Shown here one piece after another: positions 1-5,719 of a DNA stretch of 7,224 bases (positions are counted from its first letter, which is position 1; every line of letters starts with the position of its first letter). The notes under the pieces are model-generated. The model saw only the letters and a program-made list of their open reading frames with translations, searched no databases and had not been told where the DNA came from. This stretch comes from Gammaproteobacteria bacterium (GTDB lineage Bacteria > Pseudomonadota > Gammaproteobacteria > Eutrophobiales > Eutrophobiaceae). The translations under genes were made by a program, and so were the position numbers. The stretch is from NCBI GenBank assembly GCA_012270695.1, contig JAAXHV010000418.1, forward strand, positions 1 to 7,224, in the 5' to 3' direction.

Positions 1-299
1 CCGACGCAACCGCATTCGGCAGTCGCGCCATGCCGTATCTCCTGGAGTTCAACTCATCGTGGACGGAGCCCGGGGACTCGGATGCCAACATCGCCTGGAC
101 CCGCAAAGTATGGGACGATATAGCGACCCGTTTCTCGTCTGGTCATGGCGGCTACCTTAACATGACTTCCTACAACGAACACGGCGAAGGCCTGGTCAAG
201 GAAACCTACGGTGTAAATTACCAGCGCCTGCGCGAGGTCAAACGACAATACGATCCCGACAACCTGTTCCGGTTGAACGCCAACATCCTGCCGGGCTAG
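1..299 (+). CDS. FAD-linked oxidoreductase, BBE-type, C-terminal fragment
   Basis: This is the 3' end of a gene entering from the left. The reading frame is open from base 3 with no stop, so the ATG at 30 is internal; 98 residues are visible before the TAG at 297-299. The protein is the C-terminus of an FAD-dependent oxidase of the PCMH/berberine-bridge-enzyme class. The visible start, DATAFGSRAMPYLLEFNSSW, matches the substrate-domain strand of that family (usual form DATAFxHRxxPYxLxxxxxW). The last 45 or so residues form the BBE domain, with YLNMTSYNE followed by YGVNYQRLREVKRQYDPDN and a terminal FRLNANI. Such enzymes carry FAD, often covalently, and oxidise alcohols, sugars or amines with O2. 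The FAD-binding half is outside the window, so flavin linkage and substrate cannot be judged. It converges on the MFS gene to its right with only 6 bp between the stops. Family is secure; function is not. Confidence 0.9.
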   Translation, partial: DATAFGSRAMPYLLEFNSSWTEPGDSDANIAWTRKVWDDIATRFSSGHGGYLNMTSYNEHGEGLVKETYGVNYQRLREVKRQYDPDNLFRLNANILPG

Positions 300-305
300 T
301 ATCGT

Positions 306-1544
306 TCAATAACCTGTTTTTTTATACGCCGGCAGCAACAAGGTCATCACAGCGGAAATGATGATGACAATGACGGCAGTCATCAATACCTCCCGGTAAG
401 AACCATAAGTCTCATAAGCGAGGCCAAAAGCATAAGGACCGAGGCCGGTGCCGATAAGAAAGGAAGAAAACAGGACCCCATATATCTTGCCGAAATTAGC
501 CACCCCGTAGTAGCGGCTGGTGAGAAACGCCAGCATGTCTATCTCCGCACCCATGCTCAGCCCGATGCACAGCGCGGCAAAATAGGCCGGCTCATTAACC
601 GTTCCGGCGGCCAGGATCCCGACACCGCAGGCACTGATTAAAAAACAGATACTGGCGACCCGGGTGGCGCTGAACAGGTCTATCAGGTAACCGACGAAAA
701 TACGCGAAACCACGATGGCTATACCCAAGGTGGACTGGACCAGTGCCGCGTCGCCCGTCGTCATGCCGCGGTCCGTCATCATCGGGACCATATGCGATAA
801 CACGCCGTAAAGGCCGAAAGACAAGAAGCTGAATATAAGGAAAAGTTGCCACAACAGTCGTGATTTAAGGACGGGCAGCAGGTTCAACGTTGTTTTTTCA
901 GAGCTCCCGGTTGCTGTGACGTCCTTATCAGGTGAAGCAACTTTGCCCTGTCCCGACGGTGCGTCTCGCAGAAAAAAATAGACCAGCGGCACGGCTACTG
1001 TCACCGCGACTATCGCCAAACATAAATAACCGGCCCGCCAACCGTAAGTGTCAATGACATACTGCGCCAGTGGAGGTACATAGGCAAAACCCATCCCGCT
1101 CCCCCCCATGGCAATCCCGATTGCCAGCCCCCGCCTGCTGTCGAACCAGGTTGTTATGGTGCGCAAATAAGGCAGCGCGTTCGCGCCGGCCCCCAAACAG
1201 CCAATCAAAATATAGATAACAAGTAATTCCCACAGGGCGTCAACGAACAGGGCCGGCGTAGCGAGCAAGGCAGCAAAGATCAGGATGGAAGGCAATAACA
1301 CCCGTCTACTGCCAAAGCGATCGACCAATTGACCAATGATGGGGATGCTGAGCGCCAGTGAAATGGTGGAGTAAGTCGCTGCAAGACTGATTTGAGCGCG
1401 ATCCCAGCCGAATTCCTCACCCAGGGGTTTGATGAACAGGCCAAGGGCGCCGAAAGCAAACTGGCCGGGTCCGGTGGACATGGCGACCGCGGCAATCGCT
1501 ACAATCCACCAGCCGCGATAAGTTATGTGATTTTCCCCGGTCAT
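306..1544 (-). CDS. MFS transporter (MCT/OFA-like)
   Basis: A 412-residue, 12-helix major facilitator of normal family length, acting in the inner membrane. The N-terminus (YRGWWIVAIAA, residues 9-19) is typical of the monocarboxylate/OFA-like branch common beside catabolic genes. Motif A is intact between TM2 and TM3 (GQLVDRFGSRR, 71-81), and a degenerate copy follows in the C-terminal half (GYLIDLFSATR, 285-295). A hydrophilic central loop spans about 193-222. The family signature GAEIDMLAFLTSRYYG lies at 332-347, followed by FGKIYG (351-356). The ATG at 1544 fits the start of homologues; only a weak AGG-type Shine-Dalgarno sits further upstream than usual. It is the last gene of the leftward cluster, 73 bp after the other MFS gene, so it may be read from the operon or from its own promoter. 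The likely cargo is a small organic acid or amide, by context only. A run of seven G in the coding strand (1101-1107) falls in the GGSGMG region. Confidence 0.93.
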   Translation of the reverse strand: MTGENHITYRGWWIVAIAAVAMSTGPGQFAFGALGLFIKPLGEEFGWDRAQISLAATYSTISLALSIPIIGQLVDRFGSRRVLLPSILIFAALLATPALFVDALWELLVIYILIGCLGAGANALPYLRTITTWFDSRRGLAIGIAMGGSGMGFAYVPPLAQYVIDTYGWRAGYLCLAIVAVTVAVPLVYFFLRDAPSGQGKVASPDKDVTATGSSEKTTLNLLPVLKSRLLWQLFLIFSFLSFGLYGVLSHMVPMMTDRGMTTGDAALVQSTLGIAIVVSRIFVGYLIDLFSATRVASICFLISACGVGILAAGTVNEPAYFAALCIGLSMGAEIDMLAFLTSRYYGVANFGKIYGVLFSSFLIGTGLGPYAFGLAYETYGSYREVLMTAVIVIIISAVMTLLLPAYKKTGY

Positions 1545-1617
1545 CTCATATTCAGCCTGACGATATTTATCATTGTTCTTATACTGGATAAATACCTTCT
1601 CCGGAAGTAAGTGGTAG
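1545..1617 (-). other. 73-bp gap between the two MFS genes
   Basis: This is the only real gap in the leftward cluster. It is AT-rich next to its neighbours. On the minus strand it holds TATAAG (1583-1578), a 5/6 match to a sigma-70 -10 box, but the hexamer 17 bp upstream (TTCCGG) is a poor -35. A 4-bp hairpin, CTTC-CGGA-GAAG (1607-1596), is too short to be a terminator and has no T-run. It could be a weak internal promoter or leader for the last transporter, or simply untranslated spacer. I see no operator-like palindrome. Confidence 0.35.
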
Positions 1618-2802
1618 TTATTGTTCTGATTTCATACCAGGCATTTGTTTTATCGTGAGATGGATCAACACCATAACCAGAACAAAAAGGCTGATGGAAA
1701 TCATGCTTAATACACCATAGCCGGCCTCTGTAACTGTTATACCGCCAATATAGGAACCCAGCGAATTTCCTGCTGTCATTGCAGCGGCAGCTGCCGCGGC
1801 CAGCCGGCCCTTCGGGTCCGCAATCGACATCAGACCCATTAAATAAGGAATAATGAATAATGCAATCAGATTAAGGAGGGGTGTTGTGAAAATAAAAGCG
1901 GTACTACTGATGATATTGCAAAGTACCGCGGCAACGATGATTTTCATGCTCAAAGCAATGATTATAGGTTTTCTGTATCCATATCGAGTGTGCAGGATAT
2001 GCGCAAGCGTTGGGCCAAGAATGGTCAACAGTGCAGAAAAAGACAGCACAGCGCCAATCCGGGTAATTTCCAACCCGGCCCTGACGCCGATGCGTTCTAT
2101 GAATGTCCAGATGGCCGAATTGCCTGCCCAGATGATTACCAGGGCTGACAGCACTAGAATGCCCGCAAGCCCGACAGAGCCTGGCCCGGATGTGCTTCTT
2201 GTAACCGTTGGGGCAGTACGGCCTGTCGGAACACACCACACCAACAGGCTTCCCAGAACCGTAATAATGAACATAATCATGAATGCGCCAGATGCGCCGT
2301 CACGTTCTACAAAGAACGGGACAATCAAATAAAATCCCGCTGAAAACGCTGAGTAAGATCCATTCAGAACCGCGAATGACCTGGTAGGACTGGCTGTTCG
2401 AGCAAACAGTGAGAAGATACCTGCCACAATCAAACCCTTTCCGATTCCGGCAACAATTCGGCATACAGTTAACAACGTTATCTCGGTCACTAAAACCGAC
2501 CCGCCATTTCCAAGCAACAGGCATACAAGCCCAACTATGCTTAAAGAACGGACATTAAAGAGGTGGACCCGTGCGGCTATGAGCAGGGAGACGATTCCTA
2601 CGATAATAAATTCTATTGATGCGATTCTGCCGGCTATCCTTTCTGTGAATTGGTAATCATCAATGATGGCGCCCACCCAGAGCGGCGTCAGCATCTGGGA
2701 CGAAAATGCAGTGCAGATTACAAAGATGGTCGCAACCAGTACAGGCGTGGAGATAATCAGTCCACCATGGGAACCGGTATCCCGGTCGGCTTCAGTGTTC
2801 AA
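1618..2802 (-). CDS. MFS transporter, divergent, TTG start
   Basis: A 394-residue polytopic membrane protein with about 12 hydrophobic segments, the first at about 15-34, and a hydrophilic central loop at about 193-208. The MFS assignment rests on this pattern, on a motif-B-like stretch in TM4 (RIVAGIGKG, 115-123), and on the late segment DPKGRL followed by an alanine run and GNSLGSYIGG (329-354), typical of MFS TM10-TM11. Motif A after TM2 is badly degraded (ARVHLFNVRSLS, 77-88, lacking the GxxxDRxGRR core). I accept TTG at 2802 as the start: the frame is closed by a stop at 2836-2838, no ATG or GTG lies between, and the next Met is residue 37, past TM1. The gene overlaps the end of the amidohydrolase by 11 bp with no good Shine-Dalgarno, suggesting translational coupling. 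Several 60-bp rows are near 40% GC, lower than in the neighbouring MFS gene. Likely importer or exporter for the cluster's substrate; specificity unknown. Confidence 0.87.
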   Translation of the reverse strand: MNTEADRDTGSHGGLIISTPVLVATIFVICTAFSSQMLTPLWVGAIIDDYQFTERIAGRIASIEFIIVGIVSLLIAARVHLFNVRSLSIVGLVCLLLGNGGSVLVTEITLLTVCRIVAGIGKGLIVAGIFSLFARTASPTRSFAVLNGSYSAFSAGFYLIVPFFVERDGASGAFMIMFIITVLGSLLVWCVPTGRTAPTVTRSTSGPGSVGLAGILVLSALVIIWAGNSAIWTFIERIGVRAGLEITRIGAVLSFSALLTILGPTLAHILHTRYGYRKPIIIALSMKIIVAAVLCNIISSTAFIFTTPLLNLIALFIIPYLMGLMSIADPKGRLAAAAAAAMTAGNSLGSYIGGITVTEAGYGVLSMISISLFVLVMVLIHLTIKQMPGMKSEQ

Positions 2803-4045
2803 AAGAAATGTTGTTTTTATGGAAAGTTCCGTTTTTCATGATTACGGAAAGGTGAGCGCCCTGATCCTGTAACAACTGTAGATCCTGCAGAGGATTACCG
2901 TCAACGACCAGAATATCCGCATGTGCCCCGTCCGCGATTACCCCCAGTTTACCTTCCTGTTGCAGTATTTTCGCGTTTACGGACGTTGCGGACTTCAGGA
3001 TTTCAACAGCCGGTAATACTTCTCTTCTGATAAGAAATTCCCGTGATTGCGCATCGTTCAGTTCCCCCATTAAATCCGTGCCAAAACCCATTTCCACCCC
3101 GGCATTCCGGCAGATTTCCAGCATTCGTATCCCTGCCTCGTTTACCAGTTTCAATTTCTCCAGTACTGTAGATGACAGCCCGAGTTCCGGACCGCGACGC
3201 TCGGATTCTCCGTAACAAACCAATGTCGGCACCATGAAAGTCCTATTTTTCGCCATCAGTTGCGCCGTGGCTTCATCGATCAGATTTCCATGTTCAATAG
3301 TCCGCACACCGCACTTGACAGCGAGCTGTGTGGAGCGGGAAGTATAAGAATGAGCGCACACGTATTTGTCCCACGCTCCGGCCTCATCAACCGCGGCCCT
3401 GACTTCTTCCTCAGAAAATTGTCTGCCTTCCAAAGGATCATAAGGAGAACCTACGCCGCCCGACACCATAATTTTTATATGATCAGCGCCCTTGCGCAGT
3501 TCGTCCCTTGCAGCGCGCCGCACCTCGGCTACTCCATCGGCAATTCGCGTCAACATATCCAGTGCATTATTGCCACCTGAACAGGCGCAGGGAATTGCCG
3601 GGTCGGTCAGTCTGCGATGATCGCCATGACCGCCGGTCATGCTGATTGCTTTCCCGCCGATAAAGAGACGCGGCCCTGGCGTCAATCCCTGTTCAACTGC
3701 CTGTTTTATTCCAAAATCACCCCCGGCCACATCCCGTACCGTGGTAAACCCGCGATTCAATATTTCCTTAAGGCGCTGTACTGCATGTACTGTCATCAAG
3801 GTATGCGGCATGTCCGCGGTCAGGGCGTAATTCAGAAACGCTGAATAAACGTGCACATGTGCATCAATGAGGCCCGGCATCAGGGTACGCCCTTTAATAT
3901 TCAGGACACTTGCCCCAGGTACTTTTACAGGCTTGCCTGATACTTCCTTGATTTGATCATTTTCAACGACGACACTCATGCCGGGCCGTAACTCGTCTGC
4001 AATACCGTCGAAGACAGCACAATTCTCGAATACAACGACAGTCAT
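2792..4045 (-). CDS. Metal-dependent amidohydrolase, Xaa-Pro dipeptidase/imidazolonepropionase-like
   Basis: A full-length 417-residue cytoplasmic enzyme (no signal peptide) of the amidohydrolase superfamily, in the COG1228/Met_dep_hydrolase_A group, whose studied members include Xaa-Pro and Xaa-Arg dipeptidases. A small N-terminal beta domain leads into MPGLIDAHVHV, giving metal ligands H63 and H65. The other expected ligands are present: K191 in HIKIMVSGGVGSP (the lysine carboxylated in binuclear members), H232 in CAHSYTS, H252 in RTIEHGNLID and D324 in GFGTDLMG. The group motif SMTGGHGD is at 135-142. The chain ends with the usual strand-rich closing segment (GVIADGAHADILVVDGNPL, 368-386). 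The set of ligands is complete, so it should be active. ATG at 4045 is chosen because AAGGTG stands 5 nt upstream and the N-terminus aligns with family members. It lies 9 bp after hyuB and overlaps the next gene by 11 bp. By context it may hydrolyse the linear product of the HyuAB reaction; the substrate is not readable from sequence. Confidence 0.92.
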   Translation of the reverse strand: MTVVVFENCAVFDGIADELRPGMSVVVENDQIKEVSGKPVKVPGASVLNIKGRTLMPGLIDAHVHVYSAFLNYALTADMPHTLMTVHAVQRLKEILNRGFTTVRDVAGGDFGIKQAVEQGLTPGPRLFIGGKAISMTGGHGDHRRLTDPAIPCACSGGNNALDMLTRIADGVAEVRRAARDELRKGADHIKIMVSGGVGSPYDPLEGRQFSEEEVRAAVDEAGAWDKYVCAHSYTSRSTQLAVKCGVRTIEHGNLIDEATAQLMAKNRTFMVPTLVCYGESERRGPELGLSSTVLEKLKLVNEAGIRMLEICRNAGVEMGFGTDLMGELNDAQSREFLIRREVLPAVEILKSATSVNAKILQQEGKLGVIADGAHADILVVDGNPLQDLQLLQDQGAHLSVIMKNGTFHKNNISFEH

Positions 4046-4050
4046 ATTGA

Positions 4051-4056
4051 CACCTT
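4051..4056 (-). promoter_or_regulatory. Ribosome binding site of the amidohydrolase gene
   Basis: AAGGTG on the minus strand, 5 nt before the ATG at 4045. It overlaps the TAA stop of hyuB (4057-4055), so ribosomes finishing hyuB uncover or reuse this site. It supports both the chosen start and translational coupling. Confidence 0.6.
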
Positions 4057-5719
4057 ATATATCAACACCATAAATATCTCTGGCAGCTTCAATGCTGACA
4101 TAGCCATTTGACAGGTCTTCTCTGACCGCATCAGGATGACGTTCCCTCGGCTCACCAAATCCCCCTCCCCCTCCGGTCCTGGCGATAATCCTCGTGCCTT
4201 TCTTCATAGGTGTTTTTTTAAGTTTCAATACTTCCATGGGTTCGGCATCATCGGCCGGGTAAATGGTTACCCGGGGCGCTACTCCGTCATGTCCGCCGAA
4301 CAGGCCCCACTGCGGCATTTTCGCCCTGTCGAAGTGGAGATCCACCTCTGCATCCTCTAAGAGTTCATATTCCTTGATGACATTCAAGCCGCCGCGAAAT
4401 TTACCGGCGCCACCACTATCCTTGCCCAGTTGAAGTCGTTTAATCAAAACAGGGTAACGACTCTCCATTGTTTCCGTCGGACAGTTGCGGAAATCACCGG
4501 CAACAGAGTGGGTGGTGGAACTGACACCATCCACTTGTGAACTGGCGCCCCAACCGCCATCCAGTGATTCCCCTTGCACATAAAACTCTCCCGTATCCGG
4601 GTGCCTGCCGAAGAAATGCACATTCCAGGAATCGCCCGGCAGTCCTGCCGTGACATTATCCGGTATGGCCGGAGACAGGGCTTTGAAAATAAGGTCAAGC
4701 ATCAGCATGGTAGGAATTGGCCGCATGCAGGCTGCGGGTTCCTGCGCGTGGAGCACGGAGCCGGGTTCTGCAATGACCTTCAGGTTGGTATAACTGCCGT
4801 AATTTATTTCCGGGGTAATGCTGGGGTACAGAAGAGCCATGGCCAGTTTGGCCGTTGTTACGGTAGTAGCTATGGTCGAGTTGATATTACCCCTGCATTG
4901 CTTGTTTGAACCCGTCGTATCAATGGTTATTTCATCGCCGGATATGGTTACCGTTACTTTGACAAAAACCGGTTCGTCACTGATGCTGTCGTTGTCATTA
5001 AAACCTTCGGCAGTGTAGCTTCCGTCAGGTATGCTGGATATGAACGCCCGGAATTTGGTTTCAGTAGTTGTGAAGATATTTGATGTCGCCTGCCTGACAG
5101 TATCCAGGCCAAATCGGTCAATGAGTTCCAGGTAGCGGCGTTCGCCTATACGCGCCGCGGCAATCTGGGCGCCCATATCACCCTTAAGCGATTGTGGCAG
5201 CCTCGAGTTCAGACAGAGGATATCCACAATGTCTTTTTCCCACTCTCCTCCGGACATAATCCTGGTAGGCGGCAGGCGAATCCCTTCCTGAAATATCTCT
5301 GTCGTACCCAAGGGCATGCCCGGATCAGCCATTCCGATATCGGACCAGTGTGTCCTGATGACTCCAAACCCTGCCGGTTTTCCCTTGTGGCAGTAGACGC
5401 TGATGATATCGGTATCGTTCAGGTGGGCCCCCACCATGAATGAGTCATTGACGACGAATACGTCGCCTTCCTTGATGTTTTCCAGGCCGTATTTACCAAT
5501 GACCGCCTTGATCGCCGGTTCGAGACCTCCGGTAAAATATGGCAGTCCCGGTGCTTGACCAAGCATCTGGACATTTTCATTAAACAGGGCAACCCCATAA
5601 TCATGCATCTCGTAAATAATGGGCGAGTAAGCGCTGCGATTAAGTACCGCGCTCATATCTTCGGCGATGGAGTTATAGGCGTTACGAATTACCTCGGTTG
5701 TGATTGGATCGACGTTCAT
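4055..5719 (-). CDS. hyuB: Hydantoinase B/oxoprolinase family protein (beta subunit)
   Basis: A complete 554-residue protein of the Hydantoinase_B family, within the usual range for stand-alone B subunits. With HyuA it forms a complex that performs ATP-dependent ring opening of cyclic amides; relatives are 5-oxoprolinase, N-methylhydantoinase, caprolactamase and the acetone/acetophenone carboxylases. Conserved landmarks in order: the N-terminal DPITTEVIRNAYNSIAEDM (4-22); VVNDSFMVGAHLND (89-102, H99 and D102) and THWSDIG (123-129, H124 and D127), the His/Asp pairs expected near the metal site; GDMGAQIAAARIGERR (180-195); ETMESRYP (416-423); GGAGKFRGG (436-444); and the C-terminal glycine-rich GGGGGFGEPRERHPDAVRED (516-535). 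The start ATG at 5719 shares the ATGA 4-bp overlap with the hyuA stop, the classic coupled arrangement for these subunits; its own Shine-Dalgarno (GAAGG, about 13 nt upstream) is weak. No frameshift or missing block is visible. Hydrolase versus carboxylase cannot be separated by these motifs alone. Confidence 0.95.
   Translation of the reverse strand: MNVDPITTEVIRNAYNSIAEDMSAVLNRSAYSPIIYEMHDYGVALFNENVQMLGQAPGLPYFTGGLEPAIKAVIGKYGLENIKEGDVFVVNDSFMVGAHLNDTDIISVYCHKGKPAGFGVIRTHWSDIGMADPGMPLGTTEIFQEGIRLPPTRIMSGGEWEKDIVDILCLNSRLPQSLKGDMGAQIAAARIGERRYLELIDRFGLDTVRQATSNIFTTTETKFRAFISSIPDGSYTAEGFNDNDSISDEPVFVKVTVTISGDEITIDTTGSNKQCRGNINSTIATTVTTAKLAMALLYPSITPEINYGSYTNLKVIAEPGSVLHAQEPAACMRPIPTMLMLDLIFKALSPAIPDNVTAGLPGDSWNVHFFGRHPDTGEFYVQGESLDGGWGASSQVDGVSSTTHSVAGDFRNCPTETMESRYPVLIKRLQLGKDSGGAGKFRGGLNVIKEYELLEDAEVDLHFDRAKMPQWGLFGGHDGVAPRVTIYPADDAEPMEVLKLKKTPMKKGTRIIARTGGGGGFGEPRERHPDAVREDLSNGYVSIEAARDIYGVDI

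Noticed and set aside
271..323. Possible terminator for the oxidase: GGTT-GAA pairing with TTC-(bulge)-AACC before a T-run
   Set aside because: The stem is only 4+3 bp with a 3-nt bulge and a loop of about 27 nt, too weak to call an intrinsic terminator.
1101..1107. Run of seven C (seven G in the coding strand) as a programmed frameshift site in the last MFS gene
   Set aside because: The frame is intact on both sides and encodes the expected glycine-rich helix segment; no alternative product of sensible length or slippery context is evident.
1578..1583. TATAAG as a promoter -10 box for the last MFS gene
   Set aside because: There is no matching -35 hexamer at proper spacing; kept only as a remark in the gap entry.
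1784..1797. Perfect 14-bp palindrome GCGGCAGCTGCCGC
   Set aside because: It is made by a run of alanine codons in the divergent MFS gene; repeated GCN codons on either strand readily give such symmetry.
1853..2332. Long open frame on the + strand (159 codons) inside the divergent MFS gene
   Set aside because: No family-like sequence, no RBS, and it lies wholly antisense to a well-supported membrane protein gene; it is a shadow frame.
3625..3641. Near-perfect palindrome with 8-bp arms and a 1-nt centre (CATGACCG-C-CGGTCATG)
   Set aside because: It falls exactly on the codons of the conserved MTGGHG motif of the amidohydrolase, so protein constraint explains it; an intragenic operator is not needed.
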